From Spirochaetaceae bacterium (GTDB lineage: Bacteria > Spirochaetota > Spirochaetia > SZUA-6 > Bin103): 64,000 nucleotides of DNA. The stretch covers positions 99,967-163,966 of the forward strand of contig JAPPGB010000083.1 of assembly GCA_028821475.1 (NCBI GenBank), in the 5' to 3' direction. A program made the translations under genes and the position numbers. The notes beneath the pieces were generated by a model. The model made no database searches. It saw nothing but the letters and a program-made list of their open reading frames with translations, and was not told where the DNA came from. Positions 14,570 to 23,171 of this stretch are shown here, piece by piece; the stretch's first letter is position 1; every line of letters starts with the position of its first letter.

Positions 14570-16354
14570 ATGGCCGGCACGTCCAACCCGCGTCGCCCCG
14601 GCATTGCGTTGCAGATGCACGAACTGGTTGCGCAGCTCGACGAGTTGCGGCGGCTGACCATTCTCGACGATCAGAACCCGCAGTCGTTCCGGGCGCGTGC
14701 CTACGACCGCGCCGTGCGCCGGTTGCGCGACAGCAACGAGGACCTGGCCGCCCTGCCGGAAGCGGAACTGCTGCGCCGGGACGGTATCGGCAAGGCGATT
14801 GCCGCCAAGATGCGGGAATTCTTCGACACCGGGCGCATCGCCAAGCTGGAGACGCTGCGCGAGCGGTTTCCGCCGGCCGTGCAACAACTCGCGCAAGTAC
14901 CCGGAGTCGGTCCCAAGACCCTCGCCCGGCTGCGCGCCGAACTGGGCATCGAAGACGTCGAGGCGCTGCGCGCCGCCGTCGAGCAGGGTGCGCTGCGCAA
15001 CGTTACCGGACTCGGTCACAAGAGCGAGCAGATGCTGCGGCGCGGAGTGCAGCGCGTCGGGGCCGCCGGAAAGGATCGGCGCCAGCCGATAGCACGCGTG
15101 CTCCCGGAGGCCGAGCTGCTGGTCGCGGAGCTCGCGGGGCTGCCGGGCGTGGCGGCCGCAAGCTATTGCGGCAGCCTGCGCCGGCTGCGGTCCACGATCG
15201 CCGACCTCGACATCCTGGTGGCGGCGTCCGACCCGCGTCCGGTGATGGCGCATGCCGCGGCCCTGCCGGTGATTGATGCGGCGCGGCCGGCGCACGGCGG
15301 CGACACCCGCGCCGCGCTGACCACGCGGCGCGGCCTGCACGTCGACCTGCGCGTGGTGGCGCCCGATCAATACGGCGCCGCCGCGCTCTACTTCACCGGA
15401 TCGCAGGCGCACAACATCAGGCTGCGCGGGCTGGCCGCCGCGCGCGGCTGGCTGCTGAACGAGTACGGCCTGTGGAACAAGCGGCGCGAGCTGATCGCCG
15501 CCGACACCGAGGAGGCGATCTACGCCGCGCTTGGCCTGCCGCTCATCGCGCCGACCTTGCGCGAGGACCGCGGCGAGATCGAGGCCGCGCAACGCGGAGA
15601 GCTGCCGGCGCCGGTGACCGTGGCCGACCTGCGCGGCGACCTGCACCTGCATACCGATGCCTCCGGCGACGGGCGCAGCACCCTTGGGGAGATGGTAGCC
15701 GCGGCCGCGCGGCGCGATTTCTCGTACCTCGCGATAACCGACCACGGCGAGGACAGCATGAACGGCGTCAACCGGGAACGGCTGCTGGCCCAGCGCGCGG
15801 CGCTGCGCACACTGGACGCCGCCCACCCTCGCCTGCGCCTGCTGCACGGCGTGGAGTTGAACATCGGCCCGAACGGCTCGCTCGACTACGACGCCGCCTT
15901 CCGGGCGTCGTTCGATTGGTGCGTGGCGGCCGTGCACTCCGCCTTCGACCTGGACCGCGCCGCGCAGACGCGGCGCATCATCGCCGCCATGGAAGATCCG
16001 TCCGTGAACGTGATAGGCCACCTGTGCGGACGCATGATAGGACGCCGGCCCGGCATCGAGCTGGACATTGACGCCATCCTGGCCGCGGCAGCGCGCACCG
16101 GCACCGCGATCGAGGTCAACAGCAGCCTGAGCCGCCTCGACGCCGCCGCGGACGTATTGCGCAGGGCGCGCGCCCTGCCGGTGACCATCGTCGTGAACAG
16201 CGACGCCCACCACCAGCGCGAGTTCGACCGGCTGCACTGGGGAGCCCTGCACGCCCAGCGCGGCTGGGTGGACCGCGAACGCATCGCCAACACCTGGCCT
16301 ACGGAACGGTTCCTGGCGTGGGCGGCGCACGCGAGAAGCGCGGCGCCGGCGTAG
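14570..16354 (+). CDS. polX: DNA polymerase/3'-5' exonuclease PolX
   Basis: A 594-residue two-domain repair enzyme of the usual length. N-terminal helix-hairpin-helix elements (GIGKAIAAKM, VPGVGPKTLARLRAELGI) come first. A family X polymerase domain follows, with CGSLRRLRSTIADLDIL in place of the canonical GS.RR...igDlDil. The C-terminal PHP domain begins near residue 350 (DLHLHTDASGDG, ITDHGE, GVELNIG) and carries the metal-dependent exonuclease residues. The protein fills short gaps in base excision or end-joining repair. The 196-bp spacer to the divergent LigD-like gene probably holds both promoters, though I see no convincing -35/-10 pair. Confidence 0.93.
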   Translation: MAGTSNPRRPGIALQMHELVAQLDELRRLTILDDQNPQSFRARAYDRAVRRLRDSNEDLAALPEAELLRRDGIGKAIAAKMREFFDTGRIAKLETLRERFPPAVQQLAQVPGVGPKTLARLRAELGIEDVEALRAAVEQGALRNVTGLGHKSEQMLRRGVQRVGAAGKDRRQPIARVLPEAELLVAELAGLPGVAAASYCGSLRRLRSTIADLDILVAASDPRPVMAHAAALPVIDAARPAHGGDTRAALTTRRGLHVDLRVVAPDQYGAAALYFTGSQAHNIRLRGLAAARGWLLNEYGLWNKRRELIAADTEEAIYAALGLPLIAPTLREDRGEIEAAQRGELPAPVTVADLRGDLHLHTDASGDGRSTLGEMVAAAARRDFSYLAITDHGEDSMNGVNRERLLAQRAALRTLDAAHPRLRLLHGVELNIGPNGSLDYDAAFRASFDWCVAAVHSAFDLDRAAQTRRIIAAMEDPSVNVIGHLCGRMIGRRPGIELDIDAILAAAARTGTAIEVNSSLSRLDAAADVLRRARALPVTIVVNSDAHHQREFDRLHWGALHAQRGWVDRERIANTWPTERFLAWAAHARSAAPA

Positions 16355-16489
16355 CGAAAACGCAGCCGGTGCGAGCTTGTCCAGGGTGGCGAGGTCAAAC
16401 CCCATCGAGCGCGTCGCGAACCTTGAGGGCGCGCAGCAGGTGCTCGACCATGAGCGGGAAGGCGACCCGGCACAAGGATCGGCTGGCCG

Positions 16490-18055
16490 TCAGGCGTCGG
16501 CGGCCTCGAAGGCCGTGACGTTGCGGGTGGCGCGGCTGAACTCGACGCCCACGAGGTGGATCGGCTCGCCTCCGGCGCGGTACTTGTCGGCGTAGCGGCG
16601 CTCCCGCAACTGCGCGAGCGCCGATCCCGGCGGCGCCATCTCCGCCACCTTGAACTCGAACAGGTAGACGTGGCCGGCGGCGCGCACCGCCATGTCCAGC
16701 CGCCCGTGGCTGCTCGACTCCTCCACCGCGATGTCGTAGCCGAGCGCGGCGAAGTAGGAGTAGAACACGCTCGCGTAGAATCCTTCGTAGTCCGCGATGT
16801 CGTTGTTCGTGTACCAGTGATACGGGATGCTGGCGAAGAAGGCGCCGAACAGCTCCTTCAGGCCGGCGCAGTCGTGCGCCTGCAGCAGGCGCGCCAGGCG
16901 GATGCTGTTGGCGGTCTGCTGCGCCGTATCCTGCACCAGGTGGCGCAGCAGCACCCGGTTCAAGCTCTGCCGCACCTGCCGGTTGGGATAGCCGAGCCGG
17001 TACAACGCCTCGCCGCCGAGCCGTTCCTCCCCGGCGATGGTCAGGTAGCCGGTCTGGAACAGGAGCGCCTCGGTGCCGATGTGGTCAGCGGCGGAGCGGC
17101 CGCCGACGTCGAACGCCGACAGCAGCTCCGCCGGGCTCACCATGTCGTCCAACGCCACCGACGACACCCGGCGTTCGAACAGGGTGTCCACCAGGAACGC
17201 CGGCGTTCCGGTCTCGAACCAGTGCGCGGCGAACTCTCCGCGGCGCAGCAGCAGCAGCACGTCGTAGGGGTTGTACACCTTCTCGGCGCCGCGCCAGCTA
17301 TAGCCGTTGTACCACTCCCGCACCTGTTCCCGGTCCAGCCCGGCCATCTCCGGCGCGAACACCGTGTCCAGGTCCTGTTCCGTGTAGCCGCAGACCGACG
17401 AGTACGCGGCATCGAGCGTGAGGTCGGTGAGGTTGTTCAGTTGGGAGAACAGATTGACCTTCGAGAACTTGGTGATGCCGGTCAGGAACGTGAACCGCAC
17501 GTGGGCGTCGTTGTCCTTGATCACGCCGTACAACCCGCGCAGGTAGTCACGGTTGGCGCGCGCCGCCTCGCGGTCCTCCAGTACGTCCAGGATCGGCTTG
17601 TCGTACTCGTCCACCAGCACCGCCGCCCGCTGTCCGGTCTGCTGGTGCAGGGCTTCCAGCAGGTAGGCGAAGCGTCCGGCCGCTGTCAGGTACTCCGATT
17701 CCACCCCCAGGCGCCGTTCGGCGGCGGCGAGCTGCTCCATGACGTTCGCTTCCAGCGCGTCCGGTCCCGTGAAGCTGCCGCCGCCGAAGCTCAGCCGCAC
17801 CACCGGATGGCGCTGCGACCAGTCATGACCGGCGTGGATGTGCAGGCCCTCGAACAACTCCTCGCTACCCTCGAATAACTCCTTGAGCGTGTCCAGGAAC
17901 AGGCTCTTGCCGAACCGGCGGGGACGCGACAGGAAGTAGTGCTTGCCTTCGCGGAGCAACCGCTCTATGTAGCCGGTCTTGTCGACGTAGTAGCAGTCCT
18001 GCTCGCGCAGTTCGCGAAAGGTCTGCATGCCGATCGGCAGCCTGCGTCTCGCCAC
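16490..18055 (-). CDS. AAA-ATPase-like / PD-(D/E)XK nuclease domain protein
   Basis: About 521 residues of the two-domain AAA-ATPase_like plus DUF1703-type nuclease family. The N-terminus carries the family signature LPIGMQTFRELREQDCYYVDKTG and a degenerate phosphate loop SRPRRFGKSLFLDTLKELF. The C-terminus has a PD-(D/E)XK core (GRLDMAVRAAGHVYLFEFKV). The GTG start was chosen because the conserved text begins within eight codons of it; the open frame to 18562 overlaps the divergent racemase gene and reads as noise. Such proteins are often found in many copies per genome and are suspected mobile or defence-related genes; their function is unproven. Confidence 0.85.
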   Translation of the reverse strand: MARRRLPIGMQTFRELREQDCYYVDKTGYIERLLREGKHYFLSRPRRFGKSLFLDTLKELFEGSEELFEGLHIHAGHDWSQRHPVVRLSFGGGSFTGPDALEANVMEQLAAAERRLGVESEYLTAAGRFAYLLEALHQQTGQRAAVLVDEYDKPILDVLEDREAARANRDYLRGLYGVIKDNDAHVRFTFLTGITKFSKVNLFSQLNNLTDLTLDAAYSSVCGYTEQDLDTVFAPEMAGLDREQVREWYNGYSWRGAEKVYNPYDVLLLLRRGEFAAHWFETGTPAFLVDTLFERRVSSVALDDMVSPAELLSAFDVGGRSAADHIGTEALLFQTGYLTIAGEERLGGEALYRLGYPNRQVRQSLNRVLLRHLVQDTAQQTANSIRLARLLQAHDCAGLKELFGAFFASIPYHWYTNNDIADYEGFYASVFYSYFAALGYDIAVEESSSHGRLDMAVRAAGHVYLFEFKVAEMAPPGSALAQLRERRYADKYRAGGEPIHLVGVEFSRATRNVTAFEAADA

Positions 18056-18194
18056 CAGTTCATCATACCTGCATGGCGCAGTCACGCAAAACCGCGTCAG
18101 AACGCTGGCTAGCCACAGACCGACGGGCAAGAGGGTCATCGGTTGACTCGCAGGGTCGCCACGATCGCCGTCGTGGCGCATAATCGGCCCCGCG

Positions 18195-19442
18195 ATGGAC
18201 AACGCCCCGATTCGGATCCCCACCCACGCCTGGTACGGCGACCGCGAGATGGAGTTGCCGTTTCCCGCGTCATGGCAGGTCGAGGAGTGCCGCATGGCCG
18301 GCCACGACACGCCCGCCCTCGACGACGAGCAACTCCGCGAACAGCTCGACGCGCCGCTCGGCACGCCGCCGCTTCGCGAGCTGGCCCAGGGGCGCAAGCA
18401 GGCCGTGATCCTGTTCGACGACCTCACCCGGCCGGCGCCGACTTGGCGCATCCTGCCTCTGGTGCTCGCGGAGCTGCACGCGGCGGGATTCACCGAGGAC
18501 CGGATCCGCTTCGTGGGCGCGTTCGCCAACCATGCCGTGATGTCGCACGAGGACTTCGCCAAGAAGCTCGGCGCCGACGTGGTGCGCCGCTACCGGGTAT
18601 ACAACCACAACCCGTTCGACCACCTGGTGGAGGTGGGCACCACCAGCCGCGGCACGCGCGTCGAGATCAACCGCGAGGTGATGGCGTGCGACCTGCGCAT
18701 CGGCATCGGCGGCCTCATCCCGCACCTGGCGGCGGGCTTCGGCGGCGGCGCCAAGCTGGTGGTTCCGGGAGTGGCCGGCATCGCCACCGTCGACCACAAC
18801 CACCGCGTCCTCGGCCGCCGCAGCGCCGCCTCCCGTTCGGCCGGCCCCGCCCGGTTGCTGGGCAACGTCGACGACAGCGTGGTACGCCAGGACCTGGAGG
18901 AGGCGGTCGCCATGGTGGGCCTGGACTTCAAGGTGGACCTGCTGATCAACCAGCGGCGCGATGTGGTGCAGGTGTTCGCCGGCCAGTTCATGGAGCAACA
19001 CCGCGCCGGCGTGGCGGCGGCCAAGCGCCTCTACACCACCCCGCTCGCACAGGAGTGCGACGTGGCCGTGGTCAACACCTACCCGATCGAGAACCAGGCG
19101 GCCAAGGGAATCTGGCCCGCCGACCTGTCGCTGAAGGAGGGCGGCGTCGCCGTGGTGGTGTCGGAGAGCGTCGAGGGGCAGGCGCCGCACTACCTGGTGG
19201 GCCGGTTCGGCAGCGACTACGGCGGCGCGATCTGGTCGCCGGTCAAGGAGAGCCCGATCCGCAAGGCGGGCCTGGTGCTGGTGTGCTCGCGCTACCAGTC
19301 ACGGGTCGACCTGGACGTCTACGGCCCCGACGCGGTGGCATGCCGCGACTGGAGCGAAGTGCTGATTCACCTCTCGCAACGGTATCCGCAGGGCGCCAGG
19401 GCGGCGGTGTACCCGTACGCGGCGATTCAACTGCCGGGGTAG
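18195..19442 (+). CDS. LarA-like nickel-dependent lactate racemase family protein
   Basis: A 415-residue LarA-family protein. Family motifs are visible in order: DDLTRPAPT, a His in GAFANHAVMSHEDF, PHLAAGFGGGAKLVVPGVAG holding the conserved His and the Lys that tethers the nickel-pincer nucleotide in true LarA, and DHNH at the third metal-site His. These support a 2-hydroxyacid racemase or epimerase using the nickel-pincer cofactor. larB, larC and larE, which make the cofactor, are not in the window. The true substrate need not be lactate. The ATG lacks a clear ribosome site. Confidence 0.85.
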   Translation: MDNAPIRIPTHAWYGDREMELPFPASWQVEECRMAGHDTPALDDEQLREQLDAPLGTPPLRELAQGRKQAVILFDDLTRPAPTWRILPLVLAELHAAGFTEDRIRFVGAFANHAVMSHEDFAKKLGADVVRRYRVYNHNPFDHLVEVGTTSRGTRVEINREVMACDLRIGIGGLIPHLAAGFGGGAKLVVPGVAGIATVDHNHRVLGRRSAASRSAGPARLLGNVDDSVVRQDLEEAVAMVGLDFKVDLLINQRRDVVQVFAGQFMEQHRAGVAAAKRLYTTPLAQECDVAVVNTYPIENQAAKGIWPADLSLKEGGVAVVVSESVEGQAPHYLVGRFGSDYGGAIWSPVKESPIRKAGLVLVCSRYQSRVDLDVYGPDAVACRDWSEVLIHLSQRYPQGARAAVYPYAAIQLPG

Positions 19443-19452
19443 CGGGCCGGGA

Positions 19453-19524
19453 AGCGAGCGAAGGGAATCGAACCCTCGTCACGAGCTTGGGAAGCTCGGG
19501 TAATAACCATTATACGACGCTCGC
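19453..19524 (-). tRNA. tRNA-Gly (anticodon CCC)
   Basis: On the minus strand the sequence folds as a tRNA: a perfect 7-bp acceptor stem (GCGAGCG/CGCTCGC), a short D arm (GTATAATGGTTATTAC), anticodon stem CGAGC/GCTCG with loop TTCCCAA giving anticodon CCC, a T arm with GGTTCGATTCC, and discriminator T. CCA is not encoded. It reads GGG codons, which are common in such a GC-rich genome. It lies between the racemase gene and the relB/yafQ locus. Confidence 0.93.
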
Positions 19525-19618
19525 CGGACTTTCCTCTACCCTACCGCACTCCCGCTGCGGCTGTCCACCCCTCGACCGGACATCCGTCCGACACCCGGAG
19601 TTGCCTGACCGCATCGCG

Positions 19619-19650
19619 TTGACTGGATCGCGCCGACATCACAACTTGTG
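19619..19650 (+). promoter_or_regulatory. candidate promoter/operator of the relB-yafQ locus
   Basis: A TTGACT hexamer (19619-19624) is followed at 19640-19650 by the perfect 11-bp palindrome CACAACTTGTG, 26 bp before the antitoxin start. Antitoxins of this type normally bind palindromes that overlap their own promoter, so this is the obvious candidate RelB operator. No strong -10 hexamer is visible at the expected distance. Confidence 0.4.
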
Positions 19651-19676
19651 TCGCAGATGCGATACAGGAGGCTCGA

Positions 19677-19958
19677 ATGAAGACACAGAGTTCGATGCTG
19701 CACGTCCGCATGGACACCGAGATGAAGCGAAAGGCGACGACGGCGCTCGCGGCGATGGGCCTGACTCCCTCGGAGGCCGTACGGTTGCTCTTCCATCGCA
19801 TCGCGGTCGATCAGGCCTTCCCACTCGAACTCAAGGTGCCGAACGCGCAGACCCGCGCGGCCATGGCCGAGGTAGACGAGATGGTGAAGAAGCGCACGGC
19901 ACGATTCGCGAGCGCGGACAAGATGTTCGCGGAACTTGAAGAAGCCGGCGGCCGGTAA
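19677..19958 (+). CDS. RelB/DinJ family antitoxin
   Basis: A 93-residue protein starting MKTQSSMLHVRMDTEMKRKA, with the ribbon-helix-helix opening of the RelB/DinJ family (LHVRMD...KATTALAAMGLTPSEAVRLLFHRIAVDQAFPLEL). This region dimerises and binds operator DNA; the C-terminal helix wraps the toxin. A strong AGGAGG site precedes the ATG. The reading frame is intact and overlaps the toxin gene by 23 bp. Since the toxin next door is broken, this antitoxin may now be orphaned, or may act on toxins encoded elsewhere. Confidence 0.88.
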   Translation: MKTQSSMLHVRMDTEMKRKATTALAAMGLTPSEAVRLLFHRIAVDQAFPLELKVPNAQTRAAMAEVDEMVKKRTARFASADKMFAELEEAGGR

Positions 19959-20260
19959 ACGAGCCACCCTGCCGCGCCGGATCGACTACGCCCGGCAATT
20001 CCTCAAGGACTGGCAGCGGCTCTCGCGCTCCGGCCGATACGACATGAATCGGCTGAAGGCGGTCATGCTCCTCCTCATCGCCAACGAGGCGCCGCTCGGT
20101 GCCGAGTGGCGAGACCACGCACTCAAGGGCCCGTGGGCGCGCTACCGGGAGTGCCATGTCGGTGGTTAATTCCTTCTGATCTATCGCCTCGACGACACGG
20201 GCGGGCCGAGCGGGTCCATCCACTTCCCGCGTCGGCACCCATGCCGAATTGTTCGAATGA
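19936..20260 (+). pseudogene. YafQ-type mRNA interferase toxin, inactivated
   Basis: The first frame (TTG start) reads to LKGPWARYRECHVGG and then meets TAA at 20167-20169. The family normally continues there with 'dfLLIYR'. Beyond the stop the same frame gives FLLIYRLDD, and the expected C-terminus RVGTHAELFE appears in a different frame, ending at 20260. The gene has therefore gained one in-frame stop and one frameshift. The catalytic C-terminal His (in GTHAELF) cannot be translated. The antitoxin overlaps its 5' end and is intact. Confidence 0.8.
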
Positions 20261-20318
20261 CCACTTGGCCGGACATCGCGCTGGCGGACATCCAGAAACT
20301 CCTACGCACGACGCTCGG

Positions 20319-21509
20319 TCAGTTGGCTGCTCGTGTCATGGTGAGCCAGTAGTTTCCGTACGGATGACGAGGATTGCCATCGTCGGTATGCTGACGCTTG
20401 TCCGGGTTCCAGCCGTGTTCGTCCCAATAGACCGATACCTGTATTTTGTTGGCCTTGTCCGTGGGTGCGTATGACCACCGCAGCACTTGTCCACGCCAGT
20501 GGGACAGGTCCTCGGGTTCGCCATACTCGGTCTTGAAGACGCTCTCGACCGTCACCAGGAAACCGAAATCGCGATCCGGGTCGGGCGCCCACGTGCCGGC
20601 AATCCTGAACACTTCCTCGTGGCCACCGGTATACTCAAGGTCAAATCGGAACGAGTTATCGGATTCGAACGCCAGGTTGAACACCTGATGTACGGTTTCG
20701 CCATTGTCGTCGTTCTCGTATTCATTGTCACCGGTCCACATACCGGCAAGCGACGGCACGCGCGTTACCCGTTCGTGCCTGTCGCACTCGGCTGAATCCA
20801 ATTCCTCTTGATCGTGTTCCCAATGTTGCACACACAGAATGGTTCGCTCTTCGTTCCACAGGTAGTGCTTTCGCACCCTGGTAAGAACGTCGGGCGCATC
20901 ATCGTCGTCATCCTGATTGTGCATCCATATCCTGGTCAGGGTCGTGTCCGTGGACTCCCACGTTCCCGATCCCGCCCACTCGTATTCTACCGATGTGCTT
21001 CCTGTCCGGTAGTGCGCCCGGTGCAGGATATATCGGCTCTCGGTGAACGTCAGCGTGTCAATGTACGTGCCGACCATGGCATCTTCTTCCCACCACTCGG
21101 TACGTCTTTGCCAAGTTCCATCGAACGAAGACGCCACGTCGACGGTGAACGTCAGGGCTGCGCTCTTGCCACCGGAAGTTGTCGCAGTGTAAGTCAGCGG
21201 GTAGGTGCCGGCCGCGGTCGGCGTGCCGCTGTATACGCGCGTGGCCGGATTGAACGACAGCCCGGGAACTTCCGGCGTCACGCTGTACGTCAACGTGTCC
21301 GATCCCGCCGTTGCCTCCGGCAGGGTCACGGCGGCCATCGGCATCGCTTCGGTCAGCGTCGGAACCAGCGCCACCGACAGGTCCGCCGTCGGGAACACGA
21401 CGTCTTTCGTAGTTCTTGCTGCCTCCGTACAACCGGCCAGTACGACTACCAGTGCCGCCGCGGCCACCGCCGCCGGCACCCTTGAAAGTGCGACAAGTTT
21501 GCGATTCAC
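20319..21509 (-). CDS. putative lipoprotein with an Ig-like (He_PIG) domain
   Basis: A 396-residue exported protein. GTG follows GGAGAACAA, and the N-terminus is a lipoprotein signal (VNRKLVAL, hydrophobic core, then VLAGC as lipobox, with Cys near residue 24). Residues about 40-105 hold a putative Ig-type repeat (TPEVPGLSFNPATRVYSGTPTAAGTYPL). The rest contains two similar 'sxaGtW' lipocalin-like sheets (SFDGTWQRRTEWWEE and SLAGMWTGDNEYEND) with acidic stretches, one of them DDDDD. It is probably anchored to a membrane and surface exposed. The function is unknown. A longer upstream frame was rejected because it has no signal peptide. Confidence 0.75.
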   Translation of the reverse strand: MNRKLVALSRVPAAVAAAALVVVLAGCTEAARTTKDVVFPTADLSVALVPTLTEAMPMAAVTLPEATAGSDTLTYSVTPEVPGLSFNPATRVYSGTPTAAGTYPLTYTATTSGGKSAALTFTVDVASSFDGTWQRRTEWWEEDAMVGTYIDTLTFTESRYILHRAHYRTGSTSVEYEWAGSGTWESTDTTLTRIWMHNQDDDDDAPDVLTRVRKHYLWNEERTILCVQHWEHDQEELDSAECDRHERVTRVPSLAGMWTGDNEYENDDNGETVHQVFNLAFESDNSFRFDLEYTGGHEEVFRIAGTWAPDPDRDFGFLVTVESVFKTEYGEPEDLSHWRGQVLRWSYAPTDKANKIQVSVYWDEHGWNPDKRQHTDDGNPRHPYGNYWLTMTRAAN

Positions 21510-21604
21510 TTGTTCTCCTTCGCCTCCTCTGAATTCGGTTCCATGGTCAGAACGAACTGCGCGTGACGATCTCGTCCGAGCCGTACTCCGTGAAGTGACT
21601 CTTC

Positions 21605-21907
21605 TCATGCCGTGTCTCGTTGCCTTGCCGGAGGTGTGGCTCCAGCCGCACGGCTGCTTCCCGCCACCGGGAGCGGCGCCGGCCGCGGCACCTCGCCGGG
21701 CCATGCCAGGCCCACCGGCCAGTGGTCGGAGAACCACTGCAGCACGCGGCTGTAGGTGTTCGTCTGGCAGTGGCGGCGGCCGTCTCGCAGGTCTACGAAG
21801 AACGAGCCGCGGCCCGCCGCAAGGTGTCCGACACGCCAGAGGCTCACTCCGCGCCAGCGCGCGTATCCATCGGCAAGTGTAACCAGTATTCGATCCGGGG
21901 CAATCAT
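21605..21907 (-). CDS. small hypothetical protein with a WFSDHWP motif
   Basis: A 100-residue frame. Its core (GRGSFFVDLRDGRRHCQTNTY, then LQWFSDHWPVGLAWPGEVPRP) resembles short uncharacterised, probably DNA-binding, bacterial proteins that I recall with 'WF..nWP....WP..ipRP' ends. The first part is helical and could form a helix-turn-helix. The C-terminal 20 residues are low complexity. It sits divergent from the S24-type regulator and upstream of the lipoprotein gene. A second minus-strand frame just behind it ends HFTEYGSDEIVTRSSF at 21542 and hints that the gene may once have been longer. Confidence 0.42.
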   Translation of the reverse strand: MIAPDRILVTLADGYARWRGVSLWRVGHLAAGRGSFFVDLRDGRRHCQTNTYSRVLQWFSDHWPVGLAWPGEVPRPAPLPVAGSSRAAGATPPARQRDTA

Positions 21908-21950
21908 GCCTCATGTTGAGGCACATAAACCACGCTCGTCAATAGGGCAC

Positions 21951-21961
21951 GTGTACTACAC
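21951..21961. promoter_or_regulatory. palindrome GTGTACTACAC upstream of the S24-type regulator
   Basis: A perfect 11-bp inverted repeat with one central base, 12 bp before the ATG of the helix-turn-helix regulator and in the divergent spacer to the small minus-strand gene. Its placement over the likely promoter makes it the natural candidate for autoregulation. No other copy is seen nearby. Confidence 0.35.
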
Positions 21962-21973
21962 TACAGGGAACGT

Positions 21974-22759
21974 ATGACCTACTCGGATACCATACTGGCC
22001 GCCCTGGCTCGTAGCGGGCGCTCGGGCCGGGAAGTGTCGTTGGCCGCCGTAGGTCATGAGAGCGCGATACGCAGCATCAAGCGCGGCATGGACGTGCGCG
22101 CCTCCACTCTCGCGGCGTTGTGCGACGAGTTGGGGTTGGAGTTCTACGTCGGTCCGCCACGGCCCCGCGAGGCACGCGGCTATGACGCCGCCATCCGCGA
22201 GCGGGAGCCGCCGCCGCCGTGGCTGACGCAACTCACCAACGACCTGCACAACGAGATCGAATCGCTCCGCGATGCCCTCGTCGGTGTCCCGACCGCGTTC
22301 CGGGATGACGGCCGCGCCGTCGACGTGGCGTGGCTGGCGGAGGCACGCGACGTGCCCGGCGTACGCTGCCTCGCCTGTTACGACGTGCACGCGGGCGACG
22401 GCGGCGCTGCGCTGCTCGACGACTCCACGCTGGTCGGCTTCCTTGCCTTCCACCGGAGCTGGCTCGACCGCCATCGGCTCGACGCCGCGCAGTGCGCAAT
22501 CGTGCGGGTGCGCGGGGAGTCGATGGCTCCCTCGTTGAACGAAGGCTCGACCATCCTGGTCAACCTGGCGCAGCGTCGGCGGCAGCCGGACGGCGTGTTC
22601 CTGATCCGTACCGCCGACGGGCTGGTCGTCCGGCAAATCCGCCGCGGGGACGACGGCGGGTGGCAGATTGCCCGCAACCACCCCACTCACGCGGCACGGG
22701 CATGGCCCGCGGGCGCCAAGGTCGTCGGGCAGGTGCGATGGGGCACGAGAACCTTCTGA
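21974..22759 (+). CDS. XRE/LexA-like transcriptional regulator with an S24 domain
   Basis: A 261-residue two-domain repressor. The N-terminal helix-turn-helix spans about 15-55 (REVSLAAVGHESAIRSIKRGMDVRASTLAALCDELGL). The C-terminal S24/LexA fold starts near 125 and contains the nucleophile motif GESMAPSL (Ser183). The position expected for the general-base Lys is Arg220 (GLVVRQIRR), so self-cleavage is doubtful, and the protein may respond to a ligand or partner instead. It is probably of phage or mobile origin, but no other phage gene is near. The start agrees with the domain boundary. Confidence 0.82.
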   Translation: MTYSDTILAALARSGRSGREVSLAAVGHESAIRSIKRGMDVRASTLAALCDELGLEFYVGPPRPREARGYDAAIREREPPPPWLTQLTNDLHNEIESLRDALVGVPTAFRDDGRAVDVAWLAEARDVPGVRCLACYDVHAGDGGAALLDDSTLVGFLAFHRSWLDRHRLDAAQCAIVRVRGESMAPSLNEGSTILVNLAQRRRQPDGVFLIRTADGLVVRQIRRGDDGGWQIARNHPTHAARAWPAGAKVVGQVRWGTRTF

Positions 22760-22865
22760 TGAGCGGTATCCTCTCCGGTCGTTGCATCCCGTAGCGGTAA
22801 CCCGCCCTTGCCGGGCGACCGGCGCGGGTAGATGCGGCACGCCGTTTCGGCTGATGCTGGCGGCC

Positions 22866-23129
22866 ATGGAAGCGCGATTGCTCCTCGACGTGGCGGGCTG
22901 GATCGGCATGGCCGGCCTGCTGTCCGCCTACTGGCTGGTATCGACGAACCGGGTGCGCGGCACCTCGCGCCTGTACCAGACGCTGAACGTGATCGGCGCC
23001 GGCGGCCTGCTGGCCAACACCTTCTACTACCGCGCCTACCCCGCGGCCGCACTGAATTCCGTGTGGCTGGCCATCGCGGTCATCGCCTACGTGCGCGCGG
23101 TCGTGCGCCGCCGCGGCGGTCTGACCTGA
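22866..23129 (+). CDS. CBU_0592-type small membrane protein
   Basis: An 87-residue integral membrane protein with three predicted helices (LLDVAGWIGMAGLLSAYWLV; TLNVIGAGGLLANTFYY; VWLAIAVIAYVRAVV). Length and pattern fit the small CBU_0592 family of unknown function. An upstream in-frame ATG at 22854 is an alternative start; neither has a good ribosome site. It faces the end of the PASTA gene, 42 bp away. Confidence 0.65.
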   Translation: MEARLLLDVAGWIGMAGLLSAYWLVSTNRVRGTSRLYQTLNVIGAGGLLANTFYYRAYPAAALNSVWLAIAVIAYVRAVVRRRGGLT

Positions 23130-23171
23130 GAAACGAACGGAGGGTGGGCCCGGCGCCGGCGGTTGCGGGCG

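Noticed and set aside
16490..18562. Longer start for the AAA/PD-(D/E)XK gene
   Set aside because: The additional 169 codons overlap the divergent racemase start and show no family match; the conserved LPIG...QTF opening begins near the chosen GTG.
20256..20351. 31-codon frame after the yafQ remnant (MTTWPDIALADIQ...)
   Set aside because: No ribosome site, it overlaps the end of the lipoprotein gene, and it starts inside the toxin remnant. Chance is likely.
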